Positions 55,115 to 63,261 of a stretch of DNA of 64,000 nucleotides are shown here, piece after piece; position 1 is the first letter of the stretch, and each line of letters begins with the position of its first letter. A program made the translations under genes and the position numbers. The DNA comes from Chenggangzhangella methanolivorans. Its GTDB lineage: Bacteria; Pseudomonadota; Alphaproteobacteria; Rhizobiales; Methylopilaceae. The notes beneath the pieces are model-generated. The model was not told the DNA's origin. It did no database searches and saw only the letters and a program-made list of their open reading frames with translations. The stretch lies in assembly GCF_019797865.1 (NCBI RefSeq), contig NZ_CP081869.1:3598501-3662500 (forward strand), written 5' to 3'.

Positions 55115-57080
55115 CGGGTTCCGCCCGGCGCTCGTCGCCGTGCTCGCGCTCATCGGGCTCGGCGCGGTCGCCATGGCGCTCAACCTGTCGGCGCGGCTGC
55201 CTGTCGGGCTCTGGCTCGAGGCGCTGTTGGCGCCCTCGGCCGACGACATCCGTGAGCTTCTCGTCCATTACAGCGTCGCGCCGCGCGCCGTCGTCGCGCT
55301 GATCGCGGGAGCGGGGCTCGCGCTCGCAGGCGCCGTGCTCCAGCAGGCGCTGCGCAATCCGCTCGCCTCGCCCTCGACGCTCGGCGTCTCGGCCGGCGCG
55401 CAGCTTGCTTTGTCGCTGGCGACGGTGGCGGCGCCGTCTGCGCTTCTGGCCGGCCGGGAGGTGGTGGCGCTTCTCGGCGGCGCGGCCTCGACCGCGGTGG
55501 TGACGGCGCTCTCCTGGCGAAGCCGCTTCGCGCCGCTGACCGTGATCCTGTCCGGCATGGTGGCGGCGATGTTCTGCGGCGCGGCGGCCTCCGCGCTCAC
55601 GCTCTTCAACGAGCGGATGCTGACGGGCCTCTATGTCTGGGGCAGCGGCGCGCTGAACCAGCAGGACTGGTCGGTCGCGGGCCCGCTCGGCGTGAAGGTC
55701 GCGGTCCTCGCCGGCCTCGTCGCCCTCACGGTCCGGCCGCTGCAGCTGCTGGAGATGGACGAGCCGGCCCGCAGCCTCGGCCTGTCGGTGGTTCGGCTGC
55801 GGCTCGTCACGATCGGACTGGCGGTGGCGCTCACCGCCGTCATCGTCAGCGCCGTCGGCGTCATCGGTTTTATCGGGCTCGCTGCGCCTGCGCTCGCCCG
55901 CGCTCTCGGCGTCCGAAGGCTGAGGGACCGGCTCGCCTGGAGCGCGGCGATCGGCGCGGCGATCCTGTTTGCGACCGACGCGCTTCTCCAGGCCGCCGAG
56001 GCCTTGGCGCATCTAAACGTGCCGACCGGAGCCGCGACGGCGCTGATCGGCGCGCCGACGCTGGTCTGGCTCGCCTCCAGGTTGCGCAACCCCGCGCCGG
56101 TCGAGACCGAGCGCCCCGCCGGGCCGCGCGTGCGGCGCGTCGGCCTGGCGATCTGCTTGCTGGCGACCGCGGTTCCGGTCGCGTTGCTCGCCTCGCTCGC
56201 GATCGGCCCAGCGCCGGGCGGAGGCCTGTCGGTCGCGCCATGGCCCGAGCTCGCCGAGCTCCTGCCGTGGCGCTGGCCCAGGACCCTCGGGGCCGGGGCC
56301 GCGGGCGCGATGCTGGCGGCCGCAGGGCTGATGCTCCAGCGCCTGACCCGCAATCCGATCGCAAGCCCCGAAGTGCTCGGCGTGAGTTCGGGCGCCGCGC
56401 TTGGCTTCGTGCTCGCGCTGCTGTTCGCCCCATCGCCGGGCTTGGCGGTCCAGACCGCGGCTGCGGCTGCCGGAGGCTTTCTGGTCGCGGGCGCGCTGCT
56501 CGGGCTCGGACGCGGCGGCAGGCTCGCGCCCGAACAGCTCCTGATCGCCGGCGTCGCGCTCGGCGCCATGTTCTCGGCGCTGCTCGCGATCCTGATGGCG
56601 AGCGGCGACCCGCGCATGCTGCTGGTCGCGAACTGGATGGCGGGCTCGACCTACGACGTCGAGCCTGCGGTCGCGGTCGGGACCATGGCCTGCGCGATCG
56701 TGCAGATCGCCGCCTCGTTCCTCGTCGTGCGCTGGCTCGATCTCGCGCCGCTCGGGCGACCGTTCATGCTCTCGGTCGGCGCATCGCCGGCCGTCGCAGG
56801 TTTGGGCGTCCTCGCCCTCTGCGCGACCCTGACCGCGGGCGCGACGCTCGCGGTCGGCCCCTTGAGCTTCGCCGGGCTGATCGCGCCGCATCTCGCGCTG
56901 CGTCTCGGCTTCGCGCGCGCCGGCGGCCAGCTTGCGGCGGCCGCGCTCATCGGCGCGCTGACGATGATCGCGGCGGACTGGCTCGGGCGGGTGGTCTACG
57001 TGCCGTTCCAGGTTCCGGCCGGGCTCATCGGCATGCTGATCGCCGGACCGCTGCTGATGTGGCTGCTGCAGCGCCGATGA
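55107..57080 (+). CDS. FhuB-like fused ferric-siderophore ABC permease
   Basis: A 657-residue permease with two FhuB halves: 'LQQALRNPLASPSTLGVSAGAQLALS' and 'VIGFIGLAAPALARALG' in the first, 'LQRLTRNPIASPEVLGVSSGAALGFV' and 'LSFAGLIAPHLALRLGFARAGGQL' in the second. About 18 to 20 spans. Frame intact, unlike the paralogue at 68-2007, and the two share order, overlap and architecture, so one set probably arose by duplication or by parallel acquisition. No FhuC ATPase accompanies either; one ATPase elsewhere may serve both. Confidence 0.92.
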   Translation: MHDGFRPALVAVLALIGLGAVAMALNLSARLPVGLWLEALLAPSADDIRELLVHYSVAPRAVVALIAGAGLALAGAVLQQALRNPLASPSTLGVSAGAQLALSLATVAAPSALLAGREVVALLGGAASTAVVTALSWRSRFAPLTVILSGMVAAMFCGAAASALTLFNERMLTGLYVWGSGALNQQDWSVAGPLGVKVAVLAGLVALTVRPLQLLEMDEPARSLGLSVVRLRLVTIGLAVALTAVIVSAVGVIGFIGLAAPALARALGVRRLRDRLAWSAAIGAAILFATDALLQAAEALAHLNVPTGAATALIGAPTLVWLASRLRNPAPVETERPAGPRVRRVGLAICLLATAVPVALLASLAIGPAPGGGLSVAPWPELAELLPWRWPRTLGAGAAGAMLAAAGLMLQRLTRNPIASPEVLGVSSGAALGFVLALLFAPSPGLAVQTAAAAAGGFLVAGALLGLGRGGRLAPEQLLIAGVALGAMFSALLAILMASGDPRMLLVANWMAGSTYDVEPAVAVGTMACAIVQIAASFLVVRWLDLAPLGRPFMLSVGASPAVAGLGVLALCATLTAGATLAVGPLSFAGLIAPHLALRLGFARAGGQLAAAALIGALTMIAADWLGRVVYVPFQVPAGLIGMLIAGPLLMWLLQRR

Positions 57081-57089
57081 GGCCCCGCG

Positions 57090-57377
57090 TCAGTCGCAGG
57101 GTTTCGGCGTGACCGTCTCGGTTCCGTCCTGCGCCATGGTGACGGTCTCGCCGCAGTTCGGCCTTGCCTGGCCGTCCTGCGGGGCGTCGCCCGCGCTTTT
57201 CGGCTGCTTTCCGATCGGAACGGTGACGCCGAGCGCGTCGTCCATCTGCGGCGGCCCTCCCATTCCCGGGCCCGCGTCGCGAACTTCCGGCGCGCCGATG
57301 TCGCGGGCGAACGCCGGGATGGACCCTGCGGCGACCAAGGCGAAGAGCGTTCCGCAGATCATTGTTCGGCTAATCAT
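57090..57377 (-). CDS. Small exported protein of unknown function
   Basis: A 95-residue protein with a clear signal peptide ('MISRTMICGTLFALVAAGSIPAFA' then RDI). The mature part is short, Pro- and Gly-rich ('DAGPGMGGPPQMDDALGVTVPIG') and ends 'PNCGETVTMAQDGTETVTPKPCD', with two Cys that could form a disulfide. ATG 57377 is chosen because the signal begins there; upstream codons are Arg-rich. Convergent with fhuB (stops 9 bases apart) and divergent from the multicopper oxidase. No family recognised. Confidence 0.6.
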   Translation of the reverse strand: MISRTMICGTLFALVAAGSIPAFARDIGAPEVRDAGPGMGGPPQMDDALGVTVPIGKQPKSAGDAPQDGQARPNCGETVTMAQDGTETVTPKPCD

Positions 57378-57636
57378 CGGCGGACCTTTCGTCCAGAGTG
57401 GGTGCGCGAGCGCGCGTCGGCGTCGGCGGGCGGCTGCTCGCAATGCTAGATCATGCGCGCCGCGGAGGCGACATCCCAAAAGGGCGGCCGAGGTCGATCA
57501 AATGCCGGACGTTCCGGCGGAGGCGCATTGACCAAGGACCATTTCGCCGAGGACAGGCGGCGCGTTCCAGGCCGGATCCTGTTGCCTCCTCTTCGACTTG
57601 AGGTAGACTCGCGACATCTCAGCCTTGGTTCGGGGG

Positions 57637-59358
57637 ATGACCATGGTTCGGCCTGCCGTCGCGCTCTTCATGCTGTTGGCGTCAGGCGCCGCAGCCTTCG
57701 CCGAGGAGGCGCCGCCGTCAGCGCCTGCGGCGGTGGACGTGGTCGCGATTCGCGGCGCGCCTGCGGACCCTGCGGCGATCGACGACCTGCCCAACCCGCC
57801 GGAGCTGCGCTCGCGCGACGGCGTGCTCGAGGTCGAGCTCACCGCGCGGCCGAGCTGGATCCGCGTCGCGGGCAAGCGGTTCCGCAGCAACGTCTATAAC
57901 GGCCTCTACATCCCGCCGACGCTCGTGCTCAGCCGCGGCGACACGCTGCGGATGAAACTCAACAACGAGATCGGGCCGGCGGACGTCCAGTTCAAAAAGT
58001 CCGTCCGCACCAACATGCATTACCACGGCGCGGACGTGAGCCCGAAGGCGCCGGGCGACGACGTCTTCCTCAAGGTCAAGGCCGGGACGAGCTTCGACTA
58101 TGTCGTGCCGTTCCCGAGCGACCATCCCGAAGGGCTGCACTGGTATCACCCCCATGCGCACGGCGTGGTGAACAAGCAGATCCTGTCGGGCATGTCCGGC
58201 ATGCTGATCGTCGACGGCTACATCGAGGCCCACTATCCGGAGCTCGCGGGCCTTCGCCGGCGCGTGATGGTGCTCAAGGACATCGTCCTTCCCAACGAGA
58301 CCGCCACGACGCTGACGCTCAACGGCTACACCGACGCGCCGGTGAAGGCCCGGCCGGGCGAGTGGCAGGTCTGGCAGGTCGGCAATCTCGGCGCGAACTC
58401 GTTCTTCAAGTTCGCGCTCGCCGGCCACGAGTTCTGGACGATCGAGCGCGACGGCAACGTCCTCGTCACGCCCGAGCGGCAGGAGACGCTGTTCCTCGCG
58501 CCCGGCGCGCGCGTGACCGTCGCGGTGAAGGCCGGGGCGGCCGGCAGCTACAAGCTGAGCTCGCTTAACGTCGACACCGGGCCGACCGGCCTGCCGAACG
58601 ACGCCGCCGACCTCGGGACCTTCATCGTCGCGGGCGACCCGAAGCCCGACCGCGGGATCAGCGAGCGCGTCCAGGAGCCTGCGGCGAACAGGAGCGCGAT
58701 CTTTCCGCGCCCGAGGGACATCAAGAACCTCCCCATCACCCGCGAGCGCGTGTTCGAATTCTCGGACGCGAAGGACTTCAGCAAGTTCTACATCAACGGC
58801 CAGATCTTCGACCCGAACGTCGTGAACACCACGACCCGGGTGGGCGACGTCGAACGGTGGATCCTGCGCAACCTCGCGACCGAACTCCACGTCTTCCACC
58901 TGCACCAGACCTCGTTCCTGGTGCAGGAGAAGGGCGTCGGCAGACAGCCGGACGCGACGGGCCTGCGCGACGTCATCACCCTGCCTTACGCGGCCGACGG
59001 CAAGCCCGGAGAGGTGTCGGTCATCATCCCCTTCACCAATCCGGTGATGACCGGGCAGTTCGTCTATCACTGCCATCTCGTCGGCCATGAGGACGCCGGG
59101 ATGATGCAGTCGATCCGCGTGCTGCCCCAGCGCACCGCGGCGGAGGACGCCTGGCGGATGTTCGGCCGCATGCTCGGCTCCGACGAGCCGCCGCCGTGGT
59201 GGCCGGCCCGCGCCCAGCGCGCCGCGCGGCTTCCCGAGGCCAACGAGCTGACGGCGGCGCTCAACGGCGAGATCTGCGTGACGTCGGACCCGGCCGACGA
59301 GCGCGAAGAGGCGAACCTCTGGGTGTCGGGCCGCGGACCCGTGACGCCGACGAACTGA
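57637..59358 (+). CDS. Exported multicopper oxidase
   Basis: Periplasmic three-domain copper oxidase of about 573 residues with a Sec signal peptide (to about residue 23). All four copper motifs are visible: 'NMHYHG' (HxH), 'LHWYHPHAHG' (HxH), 'LHVFHLHQTSF' (HxxHxH) and 'VYHCHLVGHEDAGMM' (HCHxxxHxxxxM, type 1 with axial Met). Family members oxidise metals, phenols or amines with O2; lack of a Met-rich loop argues weakly against a CueO-type cuprous oxidase. ATG 57637 preferred; TTG 57625 and ATG 57643 are possible. It lies next to the LodA/LodB genes, convergent with them. Confidence 0.9.
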   Translation: MTMVRPAVALFMLLASGAAAFAEEAPPSAPAAVDVVAIRGAPADPAAIDDLPNPPELRSRDGVLEVELTARPSWIRVAGKRFRSNVYNGLYIPPTLVLSRGDTLRMKLNNEIGPADVQFKKSVRTNMHYHGADVSPKAPGDDVFLKVKAGTSFDYVVPFPSDHPEGLHWYHPHAHGVVNKQILSGMSGMLIVDGYIEAHYPELAGLRRRVMVLKDIVLPNETATTLTLNGYTDAPVKARPGEWQVWQVGNLGANSFFKFALAGHEFWTIERDGNVLVTPERQETLFLAPGARVTVAVKAGAAGSYKLSSLNVDTGPTGLPNDAADLGTFIVAGDPKPDRGISERVQEPAANRSAIFPRPRDIKNLPITRERVFEFSDAKDFSKFYINGQIFDPNVVNTTTRVGDVERWILRNLATELHVFHLHQTSFLVQEKGVGRQPDATGLRDVITLPYAADGKPGEVSVIIPFTNPVMTGQFVYHCHLVGHEDAGMMQSIRVLPQRTAAEDAWRMFGRMLGSDEPPPWWPARAQRAARLPEANELTAALNGEICVTSDPADEREEANLWVSGRGPVTPTN

Positions 59359-59435
59359 AGGCGGAGATCACAGCCGGCTCGGCCGTCATGCCCGCACGAA
59401 GCGCGGGCGTGACGGCGGTGGTTCGACCTGAAACG

Positions 59436-60684
59436 TCACACGCTCGGGGACGCGCGCAACCGATGCTCGTCGGCGTCCGCGGCCGCCTGCTCGACGGGGA
59501 GGCGCCGCCGCCAGAACGCCTCGCCGGGCCAGCGTCGCACCGCGCCGTAGTAGAAGGCGCGCCGCCTGAGATACTCGTCCCACATCCGTCGCTGCGCCTC
59601 GTCGTGACGGACGACGTAAGGGTTGCGCGCGTCGAGCTCGGCTGCGCCCTGCGAACAGTCCTCGCCCTGCGAAGAGTCCTCCAGCGCGTAGTGGATCAGG
59701 TGCCCGGCGTCGCTGGCGGACTTAAGCGCCTTGTCGACGCCTTGCGACGACAGCGGATCATAGGCCTGCGCCGCGTCGCCGACCGCCATCCAGGCGTCGC
59801 CGCAGAACGCCTGCAGCCGCTGGCCGCCGGCCGGCGCGCCGCGGATCGCCCCGTAGGGTCGATAACCGCGATCCCTGAGCACGGGCGCGATCATCGCCGA
59901 GCGTTCCAAGAGCCCGTCGAAACCGTCCGGCGACGCGGCGAGCCGCGCGGCCGGCAGGTCGCGGTCCGTGTAGAAGACGACCAGCCGCCCCGTTTCGCCC
60001 CACGGCTCCCGGCAGCCGGCTGCTGTACCACCAGCCCTCCGGCGCCGCCTCGATGCGGGTGCGGCGATCGTCGTCGCCGCCCGGGCATGAGAACCATCGC
60101 GCATAGGCGAACAGCCGGTCGTCGTCGTCCTCGATCGAAGCCCCGAGAGCGCCCGGCCCACGCCGCCTGCCGGAGCAGTCGACGAGATAGCGGGCCCGGT
60201 CCTGACGGGCGCCCGCGTCCGTCGCGAGAGTCACGCGCCAGTTGAGCGAGCCGTCTAGGACGCGCTCGCAGGATTGGAAGCTCGCGCCCTTGAGCAGCGT
60301 CGCGCCGGCTGCGGCCGCAGCGTCGCGCAAGGCGTCGTCGAAGGCGGGCCTGTCGACGCAGAGCCCATGACCGCTCGATGCGAAGAAGAAATCCGCGGCG
60401 TCCGCGCCCTCGCTCGCCCAGGACGAAACGTTTCCGGTCGTCGGGAAGGCGTCGAAGGGCCGCCCGGCCGTCCCGGTCTCAGGCCCGAGAAAATGCGCGA
60501 TCAGGTCGATCGAGGCCGGCGGCAGCGTCTCGCCAAGCTTCACGCCCGTCGATCGCCGCTTCTCGACCAGCAGCGCGCGCCGTCCGAGCCGCGCCAGCGT
60601 AAGGGCGGTCGCGGATCCGGCCGGGCCGGATCCCACGACGATGACGTCCCACATCTCGCCGGCCGGGTCGGCGCCCTGGCTCAC
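59436..60684 (-). CDS. LodB-like FAD-dependent maturase (frameshifted)
   Basis: Flavoprotein of the tryptophan-halogenase-like/geranylgeranyl-reductase group; in Marinomonas LodB is needed to build the cysteine tryptophylquinone of LodA. FAD Rossmann 'DVIVVGSGPAGSATALTLARLG', then 'KLGETLPPASIDLIAHF', then in the other frame 'FCGDAWMAVGDAAQAYDPLSSQGVDKALKSASDAGHLI', the second FAD motif (GDA...PLSSQG). The break near 60005 is healed by one base ('RLPGAPWGETGRLVVFY'). Its ATG overlaps the lodA stop by four bases, strongly supporting partnership. About 416 residues after repair. Confidence 0.82.
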
Positions 60685-62693
60685 TTGGCCGGGGGCGACT
60701 TGGCCTGCGGCGGCCGGTTGAGCGCGGGATCGCGCTCGTGCTCGACGAACACCATCTGGCCGTTGTCCTTCAGGAAGCCGCCGTCCTCGGTCCTGAGCGG
60801 CAGCACCATACCGAGCTTGGGCCAGGCGTAGGCCATCTGCTGGTAGCCGTCGTCGGACGAGAGCGGCTCGCCGCTCTCGTCATAGCCGCGGAACCATTCC
60901 TTGTAGGTCCGGGTCTGGGTCGCCCTGTCGTATTCGAACACGACGTCGGGGCGCTGCGTCGGCCACCAGGCCGTGTCGCAGGACCAGAAGTCGCCCTGCC
61001 ACGGGCTCGACATGTAGGCCGCCACCGATCCGGGCTCGACGCCTCCAGCCACCCGGAACGCCTCGGCGAAGTTCTCGCGGTAGAGGATGAGATAGGGAAA
61101 CTCGATCCCGGGATGGAAGCCGCCACCGATGGTCGGCTCCAGCGCCGAGGCGTCGAGGGCGTGCGGCTGGTCGGCGAGCGGAAGCTCGTCGAGCGCGACG
61201 GGCCGCACCGGCTCGCCGACCTCGAAGTTTCCGTCGGCCCACTCTTTCAGATGGTTGAGCTGCCAGTCGGTGAGGCTGAGAAACTGGTCGGGAAGGTCGA
61301 AGCCCGTCTCCTCGTTCTGGGCGGGCTTGCCGCCCGTGCCCCAGAGCTTGGGCATCTTGTAGTCTTCCTCTTCTCGCTTGAACTCCTCGTCCTTCCAGGT
61401 CGTCGGACGCTGCGGGGGAGGGGGCTGCAGGGAGTCGACGAGGCGGCCGCGCTTTCCCGGCGCGCGGCGCATCAGATTGTAGATCATCTGCCGCATCGAC
61501 CGGCTCTTCTCGGTCGGGTCGGTGAAGGCGGCCATGTAGCGGTCGTTGAGCAGGTTGCCCGGCTGCCGCGGGCCATGGGCGGCGTCCTTCGTCTCGGGCT
61601 TCACGCCCGCCGCCTCGGCGCTCACCCAGCCGTAGTTCACCGCCTTGGCGAACACAGGATAGACGTCGCGATAGAAGTTCGTCTTCCGGCTCGCGTGCGG
61701 GTAGGCCTCGGGAAACGCCTCGTAGACGCGGTCGAGGATCGAGACCACGTGGAGCATGTAGGGCGAGAACTTCGGCGGCGCGGTGACGATCCAGGCGCCC
61801 GCGCGGGCGTTCCGCGCGCCCTCGTCCGCCGCAGACGTCACGCCGTCGCGCGTGCTCAGAACCGTTCCGTCCTTGAGCGTGACGGTGACGTCGATCTCGC
61901 CGCCGCAGGTGTCGTCCCACCAGCCGGGCACGTTGAAGTAAGCGAACTGGTTGGTGAGCGGGTTGCGGCCGCCGTCCGGGCCGTTCGGCGGGCTGTGGGT
62001 CTCGCTCGGGTTCGACAGCGCGACCTTGGGCGTCGTCACGCATTCGCCCTTTCCGCCCGCCGGCACGAACAGCAGGCGGTCGCCGTCGTCGAGGCGAAGC
62101 TGGCCGAGCTCGATGTCCCGCGCGGCCTCGTAGGTCACCTCGACCTCCTGCGACGGGTCCTTGGGCGTGAAGCCGACGAAGCGCAGCTCGCCCGGCAGCT
62201 TGCTCTTCTCGACGTCGACGAAGACGTCGCCCTTCATGACGACGGGGCCGGCCTCGCCGGACGAGATCGTGTGGACGCCCGGATCGATGATCAGCTTGTC
62301 GCGCTCGATCGGCTTCTTGCCCGGCTGGACGGACGGATTGCGCAGCTTGTCCGGATCGAACAGATAGGCGCCCTGAAACGCGTAGTTCGCCGCCTTCATG
62401 TTGCGGACATGGACGCGCCAGCGCAGGGATTGGACGAGGTCCGACTGTTTGGTGAGCTCGGCCACGACCTTGCCGTCGGCGTCATAGCCGTAGACCCGGT
62501 AGCGCTGCGCCTGCCGCTTCAGGCGCGCATCGGCGTCGCGATAGGATCCGCCGTTCGGTCCCGGCCCGCCTTTCCCGCCTGGATCGACCACGAGGCCCGG
62601 CGCTTCGGGCCCGACGAAGAACTCGTCGCTGTTCCCGAGGCGCGCGATGCCGATGCCGGGATGGATGCGGATGGTCTTGATCGTCTCGGACAT
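60681..62693 (-). CDS. LodA-like quinoprotein oxidase (CTQ family, Cys apparently absent)
   Basis: A 670-residue member of the LodA/GoxA amino-acid oxidase family, which use a Cys-Trp quinone made from their own side chains. N-terminus 'IKTIRIHPGIGIARLGNSDEFFVGPEAPG' and C-terminal blocks 'LSLTDWQLNHLKEWADGNF', 'TIGGGFHPGIEFPYLI', 'SPWQGDFWSCDTAWWPTQRPD' are diagnostic. The Trp of the PWQxDF block is present. Relatives usually have Cys just before the GGxFxPGIE motif; here that site reads 'ALEPTIGG', with no Cys. Activity with another cofactor or none is therefore possible. No signal peptide. Translationally coupled to the LodB-like gene. Confidence 0.85.
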   Translation of the reverse strand: MSETIKTIRIHPGIGIARLGNSDEFFVGPEAPGLVVDPGGKGGPGPNGGSYRDADARLKRQAQRYRVYGYDADGKVVAELTKQSDLVQSLRWRVHVRNMKAANYAFQGAYLFDPDKLRNPSVQPGKKPIERDKLIIDPGVHTISSGEAGPVVMKGDVFVDVEKSKLPGELRFVGFTPKDPSQEVEVTYEAARDIELGQLRLDDGDRLLFVPAGGKGECVTTPKVALSNPSETHSPPNGPDGGRNPLTNQFAYFNVPGWWDDTCGGEIDVTVTLKDGTVLSTRDGVTSAADEGARNARAGAWIVTAPPKFSPYMLHVVSILDRVYEAFPEAYPHASRKTNFYRDVYPVFAKAVNYGWVSAEAAGVKPETKDAAHGPRQPGNLLNDRYMAAFTDPTEKSRSMRQMIYNLMRRAPGKRGRLVDSLQPPPPQRPTTWKDEEFKREEEDYKMPKLWGTGGKPAQNEETGFDLPDQFLSLTDWQLNHLKEWADGNFEVGEPVRPVALDELPLADQPHALDASALEPTIGGGFHPGIEFPYLILYRENFAEAFRVAGGVEPGSVAAYMSSPWQGDFWSCDTAWWPTQRPDVVFEYDRATQTRTYKEWFRGYDESGEPLSSDDGYQQMAYAWPKLGMVLPLRTEDGGFLKDNGQMVFVEHERDPALNRPPQAKSPPAK

Positions 62694-62784
62694 GGCTTGT
62701 CGCCCTCCGGAATGACGGGATCTGCGGGAAATCGGATCAGGTTTGGAGACCGGCGCCTGAGCGAGGACGCGGCGTCAGGCGCGG

Positions 62785-63080
62785 TCAGAGCGTCCTGTCG
62801 GACGCGACGAACTTCCAGTCCAGCGCGTCGGCGCTCGCGACCACGAAGCGGTTTCCGGAATGCTCGATCTCGGCGTAGGTCAGCCCGCGCAGCTCGGTCT
62901 GCGTGCGCACCGAGAAGCCGCCGCCGAAGCTCGCGCGAATCGATTTCTCGACGGCGGGATCGACCCCCGCCGCCATGCCGGGGGCCGTCTCGGCGCGCGT
63001 CGCCGCCGGCGGCGCCAGGCAAGAGAGCGGCCGGGGCCGCGCCGAGCATCGCCACGAAGTCTCTGCGCCTGATGGTCATA
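62785..63080 (-). CDS. Small twin-arginine-type protein upstream of lodA-like gene (frameshifted)
   Basis: About 97 residues. Tat-type leader 'MTIRRRDFVAMLGAAPAALL' begins at ATG 63080; after a frame change near 63020 the sequence continues 'LAPPAATRAETAPG' and then 'AVEKSIRASFGGGFSVRTQTELRGLTYAEIEHSGNRFVVASADALDWKFVASDRTL'. The domain after the leader is about 50 residues and has no recognised family. It lies 91 bases before the LodA-like start on the same strand and is probably cotranscribed. A role in LodA export or maturation would be a guess. Confidence 0.55.
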
Positions 63081-63261
63081 GCCCGTCGCCGCTGGTGAAC
63101 TTGCTCCTGTTCTAAAAGCGCGGAGATGTTCGTCAAGCGACAGATTTGTCAGGCGACGTCCGCCGCGCGGACAGCGCCGGGACGCCTCGGACGCTCGGTT
63201 TTTACTGGGCCTTAAACGCAACTTTATAGTGTGCCGCAAAGTGAAGCCGGATCGGCCAGCC

